Below, piece by piece: positions 38,986 through 50,839 of a DNA stretch of 64,000 nucleotides. Under the pieces are notes generated by a model. That model was not told the origin of the DNA and made no database searches. It saw nothing but the letters and a program-made list of their open reading frames with translations. The position numbers and the translations under genes were made by a program. Each line of letters begins with the position of its first letter. Position 1 is the stretch's first letter. Source of the DNA: Anthoceros angustus. Its lineage: Eukaryota > Streptophyta > Anthocerotopsida > Anthocerotales > Anthocerotaceae. The stretch is taken from assembly GCA_010909165.1 (NCBI GenBank), contig VJWM01000222.1:62001-126000 (forward strand), in the 5' to 3' direction.

Positions 38986-39835
38986 TTTGCCTTCTCCATG
39001 CGAGAATTGAGCGATGCAATGTGACCACCTTCCGCATCAATCGACCAGCAAGGAGCCTATCTACGAGGCGCCAGCTCCAAAGCCGAGTGGGACATGGTGG
39101 ATGCACGTCAAGAGTTGCTTGAAGCCGGGCTCATTCGCCCTCTAGCTCCGATTATCGCGCCAGTGATGCCTCCCAAGAAGGACAGACGGATGTGGGCAGA
39201 GAAGAGGATGTCTCGGAGACTACCGTCCTATCAACTCGGTGACAGCCCGGGATCGGTACCCCATGCCAACGCCGGAGGAGATTTTTACAACATTGGCAAG
39301 TCTACCTACTTCTCGATTTTGGATCTGCGTCAAAGGCTTCACATTTTGTTGCTGAAGAGGACATCAAGAAGACAGCCTTCCACGGCTCTCAGCAATGGGA
39401 ATGGCTGGTGATGCCTTTGGCTTCAAGAACAGCGGTGACATTCCGGTAGCGTAATGGACATAGTACTTGCGAGGTTCTGAACCTCATGTGCTACATTGAT
39501 GATGTCCTGGTCCACGCGAGGACTTTGAGTCTCATTTGGTGCACCTGGAAGATCTGTTCAAGAGATTGCGAAGCGATTGACATGTCACCCGCCAAGTGTG
39601 AATTTGGCATGGACACCGTGGCATACCTTGGTCATAGGGTCATGCACAGGCGGCGTAATGCCTCATGCTGCCAAGGTACAGGCCATCTTGCGGTCACGAG
39701 CCCACAAACCTCTACGCCTTGCGAGCTTTCCTCGGCCTATGCAACTATTACCGAGTATACATTCGGACTTGAGAATTGCCAAGCTGAATGACTTGTCATG
39801 CGGAAGGATGTTGTTTGGGCACACGAGAAGACCCA
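38986..39835 (+). pseudogene. gypsy1 reverse transcriptase (copy B)
   Basis: Reads CNVTTFRINRPARSL, EWDMVDA-type text, QELLEAGLIRPLAPIIAPVM, PPKKDRRMWAEKRM, YRPINSVT region out of frame, GKSTYFSILDLRQ, WEWLVMPL, CYIDDVLVHA (YIDD at 39492-39503), DMSPAKCEFGMDTVAYLGHR and VMHRR. It keeps the catalytic Asp pair. Frame breaks fall at positions different from copy A. Confidence 0.9.
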
Positions 39836-40265
39836 GCAAGCTTTGACACCTGGCGGAAGCTTGACGGAAGCTCCCCGACTGACTTCTCCAAGCCGTTTGT
39901 GGTACATACAGTTGGAGCATCTTAGCCTAGGGGCATGCTAGCCCAACAAGATGAAGATGGAAAGGAGCGGGTGGTTGCGTATGCTTCACGCAGCAACAAT
40001 CGTGCTGAAGCCAACTACGATAGCTACCAAGGGGAGTGTCTAGCTGTATGGGCGGTTTGTCATTTGAGGCCCTACACATGGCAAGCCCTTCACGCTGTCA
40101 TGACCATCAGCCCCTCAAATGGCTGATGACCAACACCAAGTTGAGTGGGAAGCTTGCAAGGTGGGCCATGATCTTGCAGGACTATGAATTTCAAGTGGTG
40201 CATCGAAGAGTCACACACCAAAATCACGGACACTCTCTCGGAATCCCGGTGCTAGTTGCGAAGAT
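39836..40265 (+). pseudogene. gypsy1 RNase H (copy B)
   Basis: Contains DFSKPFVVHT-type sequence, LAQQDEDGKERVVAYASRSN, NRAEANYDSYQGECLAVWAV, CHLRPY, HQPLKWLMTNTKLSGKLARW, AMILQDYEFQVVHRRVTHQN. It is slightly cleaner than copy A, with the SYQGECLAVWAV segment intact. Confidence 0.9.
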
Positions 40266-40399
40266 GTTAGAAGCGAGGCAGGACCAAGATGATGGATCGC
40301 AGCATGTGCCGTGGCTGCGATGGTGGCTGACAAGCACAGGTGGCTTTGTCGGGGCAGTATGGGGCATCCAGTATGACGAGGATCCTTAGCATTGAGCAC

Positions 40400-41620
40400 A
40401 TATCTTTGGGGAAGGAGGGTCATCCATGGGACACTCTATTTGTCCAGGGGAGTTTGGATCAGCCATTGAGCATGAGCAAGAAAGAATTCGCCGGTAGCGC
40501 TTCCAAGTATCAATGGCGTGATGGGCATTTCTTGAGGAGGCGACCAATGGGCTGGAACGATTGGTGCCACCACTGGCGATAGGGAGCAGCTCATCGTGCA
40601 GTGCGATGACATGGGCCATTTGAGTCAAGCGTGCTACAGTTTGCTCCTCCCATTTCCATTGGCAAGGGATGTCGCCCAAGTCAAGCGGGTGGCTTTGTGC
40701 AAGGCTGCGCAGGTGAAGACCTCCTTCACCATCCGGAACCCTCATGCACCTTTGCCTATCATGGGTATTCTTTAGGTGGTCTTGTGACTTGTTGGGTGAA
40801 CTACCCAAGACACCACGAGGGCGTGTACATTCTCGTCATGATGGAGCACTTCTCCAAGTGGGTGGAGGTGGGTGGCCTGCCGGACAAGAGCTCCAAAAGC
40901 ACCGCTCGAGCCTTTCTTGAGAATGTCTTTGAGTCGCTTTGGGAGGCCGTGCTTGTGGATCGAGGGGTGCAATTTCGAGGGAATTCCAAGACCCCTCTGG
41001 ATCGCGCTCATCGACCATCGCAGACCAGCCGAGACCATCCTCGGCTGATGGCCTGGCTGAGCGGATGTGCAGACCATCAAGAAGGGTCTAAGGAAGCTAC
41101 GCCTTCAAATGCCCAAAGGCAGTGGGACTTGGCTCTTCCTTACATCGCCATGGGCTCTGCGTATGAGTCGGCATGCCTCCTTGGCGCATTTCAGTCCCTA
41201 CTTCTTGCTGTTTGGGAGGGAACCCATGCCTAGCTCAATTGCCAAGCAACTCTATGAGGTAGTGGATCTGGATGATCCAATGAGCATGTGGGTCATTGGT
41301 CGGTGCCTGTTTGACAAGCCATGCCGATGGCCATAGCTAATTTGAGGATTGCCCAACATCGGGACACCCTTAGATATGCCCACACTCGTGGCGACTTCGG
41401 ACAAGCTCAAGAAATTTCGGTGGGGACTTTGTTTACTTGCGAGCAAGTGGGAGACACCTTGACACCACCACGACATGTGTGCGAGTTCGGAGGTCAAGGA
41501 GAATGGTGTGCTAGTGCTACAAGGATCGAGATGGACGTACCACCAAGGATCACATGAAAAATTGTGCTTGCCATTTGCCCAACTGGATCCAACCATTGTC
41601 ACGCGTGATTGGGTACCTCG
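40400..41620 (+). pseudogene. gypsy1 integrase with GPY/F-like module (copy B)
   Basis: KEFAGSASKYQWRDGHFLRR, a damaged zinc-binding zone (40600-40640), GGLVTCWVNYPRHHEGVYIL-type text in one frame, VYILVMMEHFSKWVEVGGLP, DKSSKSTARAFLENVFESLW, EAVLVDRGVQFRGNSKTPLD (catalytic zone with VDRG), then the HPRLMAWL/LAERM zone, AFQSLLLAVWEGT / FLLFGREPMP, LRIAQHRDTLRYAHTRGDFG and VKENGVLVLQG-type text. Same organisation as copy A. Confidence 0.85.
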
Positions 41621-41649
41621 GTGATTACCCATGCAGTTGCGGGAGGACG

Positions 41650-41790
41650 ACACGGATCATTTGCTTGCGACCTGTAGCAATGGATACCACCTATTTTGCT
41701 TCTGACCGCCTCTCTCAGGTGCGGGCGGTTGGTATTGTCCACTATGTGCTGCCTCTCCGGCTGCTCCCGCGGCACACAAGCTTCAATGGT
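41650..41790 (+). pseudogene. PHD-finger-like tail of gypsy1 integrase (copy B)
   Basis: One frame reads DDTDHLLATCSNGYHLFCF, the next PLSQV and WYCPLCAASP. C-SNGY-H-LF-C has the exact x4/x2 spacing of the central Cys-His-x2-Cys of a PHD finger, and WYCPLC gives the last Cys pair. The preceding Cys of the CDxC pair is lost (GCGACC, where copy A has TGCGACCAC). It lies directly before the polypurine stretch GGTCGGGGTAGGAG. Confidence 0.6.
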
Positions 41791-41804
41791 CGGGGTAGGA
41801 GCGA

Positions 41805-43035
41805 TGCTCTCCCGGCATACTTTGTTCTTTGCAAGGGGACCTTTTGCGGACTCATACTGGGCGCCAAACTTTGGCCCAATTAGGGCTGATCCGAATCTTG
41901 GAGCGATAAGTGGGCATGCAGGGAGGCAAGGAAGACTATCCATGATGGGACATGGCGCCACATGGGATCGGCCATGGGACATGGCATCCACGACCGGATT
42001 CGGGGCCGACCATGATGCATGGCGGGTCCACCGGAATGCCGGGGCTATGCCAGGACATGGCGATCCACGATCCTCACTAAGATTGGTGGAGTTGCCCGAG
42101 ACAAGCTCATACTGGACACCGGGACTCCCAAACTTTTCACGCGTTTCACGCGGTATGTCGAGGAGGTTGCCAAGACCCGGCCTGTTATGGTACATGGCGG
42201 TCCACAGTAGGGGCAGTATGTCCTGACCATGACATGGCCCAGGGGCAGTAGGGATTGCATAGTACATGGCGATCCCACACCGGGGCTGCCCATCGCCATG
42301 GGACATGGCAGTCCCGGCCGGCTGCGGGGCTGTCGCCATAGGACATGGCGATCCCACAAGTAGGGCGGCCAGTTGGGCAGCCATGGGACATTGCGATCCA
42401 CGGTAGGCTGCCGGGGCTACCGGGCGTCGCAACCCAACGCCCAAGGACTAGAATGCACACAAAAGAATGTGAACTTGATGTATGTTTGTTTTATAAACTA
42501 CGTTTGGTTGGTCATTTTTTAACCAAGAACATGTCCTTTATTTTGATTGGCCCATAGTCAAGGATGCATTTCCTTTAAATACTGCGTTATAGAAAATAGA
42601 TCCGTTATGAGCGGATAAGTAGGTCAGGCTAGACAAAGCCACTTAGCTATAGGTGTGAAAGGGCTAAGTATAGGCCCCAAATGCTGCGTGTGTTCAACGT
42701 GGGAGGAAGAACCAAGCGTGAGGTTGCTTTTGCATCATGGCGCAAAGCGGTGGAGAAAGTGGCGGGCGTGAGATGATGGACCGGCGTGAGGATGAGGACC
42801 CGTGGCGGATCAGGGTTTCGATCTTGGTCGTGCACAGGCCTTGGCTAGTTGGGGAACCAAAGCACTTTGTGAATCATAGCAATCCATGAATCGCGTGTAG
42901 ATCTGCGTTTTGCTCGCATGTGTCTCTCAAGGCGCCAAGGCGTGATTCTGAGACTCCCGGCCGGTATGGCCCAGGCTGGCAAAGCTTCAAGAAAACCACG
43001 ATTCACGCACCCATTCGGAAAATTCGGCTAGGAGC
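41805..43035 (+). repeat. gypsy1 LTR (copy B, complete)
   Basis: 1231 bases from TGCTCTCCCGGCAT to CTAGGAGC; inverted ends TGCTC/GAGC(A). It contains many catgggacatgg pieces (41945-42400), TATAAA at 42492-42497 and the conserved tail. Its last 870 bases match 30790-31660. Confidence 0.75.
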
Positions 43036-43038
43036 GGA

Positions 43039-43395
43039 TGCTCGGCATACTTTGTTCTTTGCAGGGGACCTTTCGGACTCATACTCGGCCGAAACTTTGG
43101 CGGTCAGCTCGTGATCCGAATCTTGGTTGCCGATAAGTGGGCGGTAACGAGGCAAGGAAGCCACAACGGTTGTCCTGCCATGGGACATGGGATTCTGGCC
43201 GGGGCTGGGGCTGTCTGACCATGGGACGCCATGGTCCTGACACCGGGACCGTCTCATGATACATGGCGATCCACGGCCATGATCTGCATTTGCAACCAGG
43301 ACATGGCAATCCACAATCCTCACAGCTAAGATTGTGGTGAATTGCCCGAGACAAGCTCATACTCGGGACAGGACTCCCAAACTTTTCACGTTTGC
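43039..43395 (+). repeat. start of a second gypsy1 LTR after copy B
   Basis: Begins TGCTCGGCATAC three bases after the complete LTR (GAGC-gga-TGCTC) and matches 41805-42145, ending at caaacttttcacg. From 43396 the sequence is unrelated. This is the other part of the LTR that starts at 30790. Confidence 0.7.
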
Positions 43396-44389
43396 ACAGG
43401 TCTCTTATACATCCAACGCGGATCTCCACGACTCACTCCTCCTCGTCTGTACAGAAAATATGGCCCACTACCACAGTGGCTCACCAATTCCGGTAACTCT
43501 GACTCGCATGAACCTCAAAACATCCATACTAACCAGAAAGAGCCCTTGACTGCCGATGTCGCGCTTGTCATGCTTTGTTGGCTGGCCGGGGAAATGAAGC
43601 ACCTAAGACTCTGTATTTTGACTAGGGCGCATCACAGGCATAAGCCACAGATCTTTGAAATAAAATGAATCTTGGACATCTAGGGCATAAGCCACGATCT
43701 TTGAAGTGTGATGATGTCATGTACATGGCCATGGATGGCACACATGACATGTATGCTCATGTATGCATGTGTGTGCCATGTGCATGTATCGTATGGAGAT
43801 GAAGGATGACATGTGATGTGGCGGTGATGTGTCATGGCGCATGCTATATGCATGGTATGCATGTAGTATGCTATAGCGCATATATAGATAGATTTATATT
43901 AGAAAATACATAAAAATCATAAATCAAGGAAAAGGCGAATAGGCTGTTAAACACATAAAATATTATTATTTGAAGGCCAAGGAAAGTAGGATTATAAAGT
44001 GCCCACCATCGATATGGGTGGACACTTCATCGAGAACTCTGGGGTTTTGCCTATATGTAGGCACCCATGGATTCTCGGATTGTTGATGTTTGTCTTGTTC
44101 TAATAGACAGCCATACTTTCCCTGTGTCTTTGTCTCCTAGAGGTTCTTGTGGTTCGTTGCATTGTCGAGTTGGGAGAATTTTCCATCTTGATTTCACCAC
44201 ATCCTCCTTGTTGGGGACTAAGATCTGATCTTGGAGGCGTAGTGCGGAGATTGGAGGAAGAGGCGGAGTCGTCCATCCAACCAGGAGGCAGTGCGATCCG
44301 AGAAGGTTGAGTGTTGCAGCACTAAGAGATAGGCTGATGTTTTCGATGGAGAATTGCCATTGATTATACACGCTGCTTTATGAAACATC
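43396..44389. other. unassigned spacer with a TGCATG/CATGTA-rich stretch
   Basis: No recognised gene. 43700-43880 is a degenerate run of catgtatg, tgcatgtg and gtgatgt pieces (alternating purine/pyrimidine), followed by AT-rich sequence to 43985. 44051-44371 has a 106-codon frame on the minus strand (MYNQWQFSIENISLSLSAAT...) without family features; its border with gypsy2 lies near cctaatcggtcacc. Confidence 0.55.
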
Positions 44390-45912
44390 ATCGCCTAATC
44401 GGTCACCAAGGCCCCGGCCGGGCTCACTTTTGTAGCATGCTTCAGCCCACGGCAGGCCGGCAAGGGCCCGCCTCGTCGTAACATCCTCCCCACTTAAGAG
44501 GCTGGTCCTCCGTGCCTCGCCGGGCTTAGGCGAGGAACAATGTAAAAATCTTGGCTCCCAAGTGGTCAAGAATCGGTTCGTGGCTCCACCCAACAAGGTA
44601 ATCTCCCTGCTTCAAGCTTGCGCTGGGCAAGGATTCTGCCTGTTGGGAAGGAGGAGAGGTCTGCACTACCGGTAGGCTGGCCGACGGTGATGGGAAACAT
44701 GGTGGTGTGGACTGGGATGAACCGTGGAAGAAGGGAATGGAGTGGCTGGAGGATCGAGGAGATGGGCCGCCGGAATAAGCAACATACTAACATGGAAGGT
44801 CCGCACATGCGCCATCACTGGAAGGTCGAGGGTATAAGCCATGATTCACTTGAAGATGGGAAGGGTCCCAAACGGTATGCGATAATGATCGGTGGTACTG
44901 TGGGGACTGACACGTAACTGCACTCTGCCCTACCGCATATGTGACCTCACGTTGTTTGTTCTTGATCTTGGCTACCTGCCTCAGGCCGCAAGTAGATTCT
45001 TCTTAGCCCGGCCGACTTGTGGTATATGTCTTCACCCAAGACTCCTCCACTTTCGCTACTGGTTGGCCATAATCCCGGAGGTGGTGGGTTGGCTCCATAC
45101 AAGAATTGAAGGGTGAGGCACTGTCAAGATGCTTGGAGGTATTGTAAGCAAACTCCAACATAGGTAATGTCCTCCCATAATCCTTGCTTCTCCTGCATAG
45201 TGACGCAACATGTCTTCTAGCACTCAGACCGCCTCACCGACCATCGGATTCGGATGGTGGTGGAGCTCGATGAATGCCGAGGGTCTCGAATGTCTTCCAA
45301 CCTCTGAATTTCGGATCCTCGTCAAACGATGTCTATGCATCCATGTAGCTAAAATCTCGCGACGAAGATGGCCGCCACTGGCCGTGACCTGAATGGACGT
45401 AAAATGACAAAGATTGAAAGTCCGCATGACGACCCATATGGCGCTCCTTTCCAGTCAGTCCATGGGTGGTGACAAAGTCCATAGAACGGATCGAATCGCC
45501 TTCGTGTATGTGTAAACAACAACCCGGCGATTGACGTTTTGCCTTTGGCAGTGAGACAAACAACCCACGGATACCCTCCGCATGTTGGTCCAAGAGAAGT
45601 GTGTCTTCACGCTCATACGCCTTATCTATTCCGAGATGTCCCGAGATGGGAGAATCGTGCAAATCGATGATTCCCCGCTAAGTTCCATCATGTGTCCTCG
45701 ATAACCGTTTTACGGTAAACGCAATCCTTCGTTGGTAGGTTTGCATAAGGCTGTCAACTCCGCTGCATCCTCGGACTAACTGGTCGATGGTTTGCGGTGG
45801 TAGATCATCCGGAATCGCATCACGGATCACCGGATGGTTTCGACCGCGTGATTGTGGTCCGCCTCCCGCCGAGCATCCGAATCAGATTTGCCGAGCCGCG
45901 AGGTACTTGATT
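44390..45912 (-). mobile_element. gypsy2 copy 2, 3' part only
   Basis: Same orientation as copy 1 and matching 1950-3550. It holds the LTR edge/chromodomain tail (44390-44620), integrase C-terminus (MCGPSMLVCCLFRRPIS zone, 44566-44808), integrase core and zinc-binding region (45100-45662), and a piece of RNase H, then stops at gatttccatgg near 45915. The zinc-binding part is the best in the window: MHDSPISGHLGIDKAYERED and SMDFVTTHGLTGKERHMGR. No LTR is recognisable on the left. Confidence 0.8.
45100..45662 (-). pseudogene. gypsy2 integrase (copy 2)
   Basis: The minus strand reads HDSPISGHLGIDKAYE (HH pair of the zinc-binding domain), KAKRQSPGCCLHIHEGDSIR, SMDFVTTHGLTGKERHMGRH (first catalytic Asp in MDFVT), and DPKF-type text further down. 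It lacks the 85-base satellite patch of copy 1, so it serves as the reference for that insertion. Confidence 0.8.
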
Positions 45913-46687
45913 TCCATGGATTCGCGATTCACCAAAGTGCTTTGGTTCTAGCGTGGCAGCTCAGTGTGATTTTGAAGGCGGAAACCTGCTGGGATCCCCT
46001 CGCCTCGCGGTCCTCATCTCACGCTGGTCGTCATCCTCACGCCCGGCAGCACGAGTCCTCAGGCTGCATTTGCCGTGGTCTGAGCTCACTCAGTTTCTCC
46101 CGTTGAACACATGACATTTGGGCCCTATATGGCCCTTTCACCCTATAGCTAGCCTTTGTTCTTGACTCTTGGTTCTACTTGGATCTATTTTCTAGAGCAG
46201 TATTTAAAATGCATGTGGACTATGGGCCAATCAAAATAAAGGAGACATATTCTTGGTTAAAAATGGGCAGCTAGGCGTGGTTTATAAAACAAACATACAT
46301 CAACCGCATTCTTTTAGTGTTGTACCTTAGTCCTTGTGTTTAGCGTTGGGCTGGTCATTGCAGTCCGGCGATCGGCAGTCGTGATCCGGTTGTGGGGCTG
46401 TCCAATATCTCAGCTGGCCAGCCCAATCACATCCGTGTATCATTGTGGGGCCATGTCCACATAGGTAGGACAATCAAAGCGATCCGGCGCCTTAGGTGGA
46501 CGCCATGTCCCATGGGCTGGGGCAGATCCGGCGTAGTCCAGTGCATGGGGCGCCATGTTCTGTCGTGTGGGGCAGGTCCCAATTTGTCAGTGTGCGCTAC
46601 CATGTCCCATTTGTGGGGCCGATCATTTGTCCAGGCGTACGCCATCATACTCTCATAACGAGGCGGTCTTGGCAACCTCGAGACCTT
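45913..46687 (-). repeat. gypsy1 LTR fragment (right arm)
   Basis: Reverse complement of the LTR part at 30790-31525: ggcaacctcg at 46671, catgtcccat-type pieces (46440-46620), TATA box on the minus strand (about 46282-46288), gggccaatcaaaataaagga at 46223. A stretch near 46150-46190 (gttcttgactcttggttctacttgg) differs from the left arm. Confidence 0.7.
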
Positions 46688-47624
46688 TGTGTCTCTCTTG
46701 TGGACAATTTGAGGCTTTGAACTTCCGTGTGAGTAGATCTCACGCGAGGTTGGTTAGAGGCGATACGATCGGCATCAAAGCTGGTTCGATGCGTCTTCGT
46801 CACAGAGGCGGGAAGATCCACAGGTGGTCGAGGCGGGTGGCCAAGCTCCGTCACGGTGGGAGTGTTGGCATGCAGGGGTGAAGGTAGGAATTTCAGCGGG
46901 TGGGGTGAGGCGAGGCGGATCGTGAATCTTGGCTTTCCTTCTGTCCCTCCTTCAATGCCACGGGCGTGTTTCATTCCATGAGGAGATGCATGTGGCCCAG
47001 GGGTGAGGAATGGCTGTGAGAGAGAGAGGAGTTTATTTGTGGAGTGGAAGGTCCCAGGAGGCGGTTGAGTGTCTTGTTGTAAGGGGATTGCGTATCGTGT
47101 ATGGGAAGTCGGGAAATGATCGAGAAGAGTGGAAGTGAATGGTGGGGAATTGGCGGGGAAACTAGCGGGCGGAGTGAGGCGCCTGTGACATTGAGAGTCG
47201 TGGTGCAACCCTCGGAGAAGGATCCGATCATGATATCCTGAGAGAAGTAAAGGTACATGTGGGTGTGTGTATGTCCACTAAAGGACCCGGGGCCGGGTGA
47301 CAAATAGTCACCCAGCGACAGGCGGCTGGGCCAGGGCCCGCCCGCGATGGTTGAGCCAACCACTCGGTGGTTGAGGCCTTCCGCAGTGGTGGCGAGTCTT
47401 CCGGTGGTGGTAAGGTCTTCAGGTGGTGGTGGCAGGTCTTCCGGTGGTGAGTTTGGGCATGGTAGGCGGTTGCGGAGGTAGTGATCGATTGTGGTAGGAC
47501 TAGAGTCCATAGTTTTAGAACATCTTGACACAAAACCATTCCCTTGGGATGAATCCTAGGACTATAACGACATAGAGGGTAAATGTGGCCTCTTTGCGTC
47601 TTGGATGCAAAAACCCATTCCACA
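46688..47624 (+). repeat. gypsy3 5' LTR (right arm)
   Basis: Starts TGTGTCTCTC and ends CATTCCACA. Mirror of 29845-30779. The repeated gtcttccggtggtgg pieces (47395-47450) match the gaagactcggccaccacc pieces of the left LTR in reverse. The long antisense frame of the left LTR is broken here. Confidence 0.8.
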
Positions 47625-47699
47625 TTTTGGGCGTTGCGGGGAATGACTAGCATCAAGGTTATGAGGAGACTAACCATAGCTTGGGTGTCTAGTTTGGAG

Positions 47700-49700
47700 T
47701 GTATCTAGTTGGGTAGATGGATGCCGCAGGTTGAGTCGGAGGATTGAGGAGTTAAGTCGGGACGGAAAGCCTCAAGAAACAGCGGCCAAGCGCTTGGAAA
47801 GGTTGAAAGGTTTGCAAGCGGGAGTTGAGAGGACTGGCCGGAAGGCACCCGGGAGGAGAAGGGTAAGGAATCAACGGGGGTGGGGTCCGATCTTGTTGGA
47901 GCAAGATCCCCAACCTGGACTTGGGAGTACCACGGCCAAGGAACCTCGGATCAATTCATCTTGACCTCTCTTCCGGTGTGTACGTTTGTGATCAATCAAC
48001 TTCCAGGGACGTTGTTGAATCAACCACGGTTGCGAATCGTACGATAGTCATGACCACTGCCGTCGATGGTCACCTGCTATGCAGATTGTATGGGGAGAAG
48101 GGTAGGGACCACGATGAATTTGTTGGCGTTTTGGCGGTGACATTTGCAAACCGAGGCGGGAGATGCAGTAGCGTCCAGTGTTCTATGGAGTTCTTGGGAG
48201 GTCCCGGCAAAGTGGTATGGTAGCGAATACCTCAAGTCGACCACACCTCCGCACCTTTGAAGAGTTAAAAACCATATGCCTTGAGGAGGTTTTGGGGAGG
48301 CAGCGTGGAGGATCGTTGTCCAAACTTGAAAATTGCTGAGAGGAAGGAAGGAAACCTTGCGGCGTATGTTGAGAGGTTTCCGACTTCTGCGATCAGTAGC
48401 CCTCATTGAGTTCGAACCCAATCGGTGGTTCGCTAAAGGCTGGGTTCTAAGATGGGGAGACACGTGAAAAGCGGAGAGTAAGGCAAGGCTATCAAAGGCG
48501 GCGCTAAATTATAACCAGCATGATATAAAGAGAGCTAAGAAGGAGGAGGAAGCCGGGGCAGGAAAAAGAAGGATTCCTCATCCTCCTCGGAAAAGTTCAT
48601 CGGTGAAGAGCTCACAAAGATTCCGAGAAGTTCCGGAGGAAGAAGCAGTGGCAGTTCGGAGGCGTCATTAGATGAGAGGCGCAGATGGAAAAAGAAAAAA
48701 TGAAGGTGCGGGACAACAAAGAGGTGGCAAGGGCAAACAGAAGCGATGCGAAAAGGGATGCGGGAACAAGCAAGGAGGGCCAGGGTGGCGGCCAAAGTGG
48801 AACAACGGAAACAAGATGGAGATGATGGCAAAATTTGAAATTCCATCTTAACGCGGTAAGGAACACGAGAGAAGGAGGCATCACGAGTCACAGGCTAACC
48901 TCTTACATTCAGCGTGTGGCCCAGGTCATTCAAAGGCTAAGCGCGGAACACAAGTGCATCACTCGGATATGAGGAGGAAGGAAGATACTCCCATGGAGGA
49001 TACATACCAAAGTCGGGAAATCTCAGTCAAACGGTGTGCAGAGACTATGTATCCCTCCAACTTCTTCTGAGCGTAGGCGGTTCGAAAGTGTGATAATAAT
49101 CGGTTGAGGCAACATCACATGCTACTGTGCTCGCAACCTTGGACACTATCATACTGCCTTAGCCAACTCGAGCAATGGAGATTTCGATAAAGCGTACCGA
49201 TTGCAAGCGGCGAGGGCATTTGGCGGAAGCGTACTCTGCCAAAACCCGGAAAAAGTCGAGGATGTGACCACCGGTGGCGGGGTTGGTTGCTCAGACCAAA
49301 TTACATGCCATGCATGTAGAAACGTTGATGGCTATGGGAGGCGCCAAGTTAAGACCCTAAGCTTAGAGGTTTAGATGCCACGGATAGTGTATGGGAGGCA
49401 TATACGCCATGGTTGTCGAGCAGCTCAAAAGCTAAGGAGAAGAGGCGTGGGGGAAAAGAAGGAAGGAGGATCGACCACGAGGTCGGATGAGGGGCGTTCT
49501 CGGGCGTCAAGCGAAATGACAAAATTTGCGAAGCGGCGTTCGGTGGAGCGGACCCAAGCGCCGGCACTTTGGCGGACGAACCAAGCGGCGAGGAGTGAAG
49601 TGCGTGTGAGATCTGAGTGTTCCGGTGGGCGAGGTGCAAATTCAAAGCGAGGGAAAGGAATTGCTGACGGACATAGTTAGAAACTTTACAAGCTCCGGGC
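47700..49700 (+). pseudogene. gypsy3 gag (right arm)
   Basis: MSRRIEELSRDGKPQETAAK, RLERLKGLQAGVERTGRKAP (basic helical start, 47731-47900), EKGRDHDEFVGV where the left copy has GYEDPDEFVERA, CSMEFLGGPGK, then the charged zone RDNKEVARANRSDAKRDAGT around 48700 and a basic tail. The frames agree with the left copy in order and charge pattern, which supports gag identity. Confidence 0.55.
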
Positions 49701-50839
49701 GCAGCGGAAAAAATGGGTTAGGATTTCCACGGACGTGCGGGAAGAGGTTATGGATATGATCCGGAGGAGGCGGTAAAGGCCAAGGTGGTAGGCGGAGACG
49801 GTTTCAATGCTACCCACAGTCCGCCACCCACACAGGAAGCCGTACCTCGAAGCCCTAGCAGTTGGAATCTACAACCAACGTAAACTCAGGCGGAGAAGCG
49901 GCGAGGTGTTTCCTTTAACTTGGCGGAGGCCATCATGGATCGGCATTTTATGATCACATTGGACAACTCCTTGAGACAACCCACGGTATAGGCGGCGGTC
50001 GAGGAGGGCATTGAAGGAAGCCCGGCCAAGAAAATGCCCTTCTAAACGGGTCCAAGACCACTTCTTGTCAACCTAGTATCCATGGTTGACCAGGACGGCG
50101 GAACTCAGTGAGATCGCGGGTCATCATAAAGGGGTACCTCTCACAGGTGTGAATACCATGTGCGGAGAAGCGGCGGAAAAATTGGGGTTGGAAATCGAGC
50201 AGAGGCAAGGTTTTGCGTTTGCGGATATGTCGAGAATGGTGCGATGGGAGGAAGGCGGTGTGTTGCGATCATTGGAACCATTCCCTATCTAATGGATTAT
50301 GTAGTCATCGGCACAAAGTCGCGAGGTATAGTGTCTTAATTGGTGAACATGGATGTATGGATCTCAATGCTGCGCTCAAATGGGGAAGAAAGGAATTGAT
50401 TCAAACCAATGGAATGGGATCTAAGACCAAGGAAGGTAGGATTGCCTAACACTTTGGAGTAAGGACATGTCTGTTGGCAGACTGCGAAGCGGAAGGATAC
50501 ACCTCCGAAGACACGTCGGGAAGCGGAACAAGAAGACAAATTTCCTTTCGCACATCTCATGGTGCGGCGAGGAGCAGGATTATCGCGAGATATTCCTTGC
50601 GATCAATCAATTGTTTATGGGGTAATAACCTGCTGGGAATTTGATGAAGGAGGGAGAAGCGGGAACAAGCGGATGAGGAAGAAAGCAGGCCTCACGCGTT
50701 TCACCTCGGAGGATCTGTTTGAAAGTGGGGCATGCGAGAAGAATAGGGAACGGAAGAAGGGTTTTGGAATCGAGTTCCGCACCGATGGGCGTGAATGGAG
50801 TGGAGATGAGGTTAAGGATGTTGAGGTTCTTCGGGAAAG

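Larger units (their letters stand above)
30790..43395 (+). mobile_element. gypsy1 copy B, permuted two-LTR form
   Basis: Most complete gypsy1: LTR part (30790-31660), leader, gag, spacer, protease, long spacer interrupted by a TIR element (35768-38026), RT, RNase H, integrase, PHD-like domain, full LTR (41805-43035), then the first third of another LTR (43039-43395). The left LTR part begins exactly where the right extra LTR part stops. The whole therefore equals a two-LTR circle opened at one point inside an LTR. Frames are broken. Confidence 0.75.

Noticed and set aside
41599-42444. 281-codon minus-strand frame with repeated CPMA / MSHG pieces
   Set aside because: A translation of the catgggacatgg repeats of the gypsy1 LTR and of the PHD-like region in antisense; not conserved as a frame in copies A and C.
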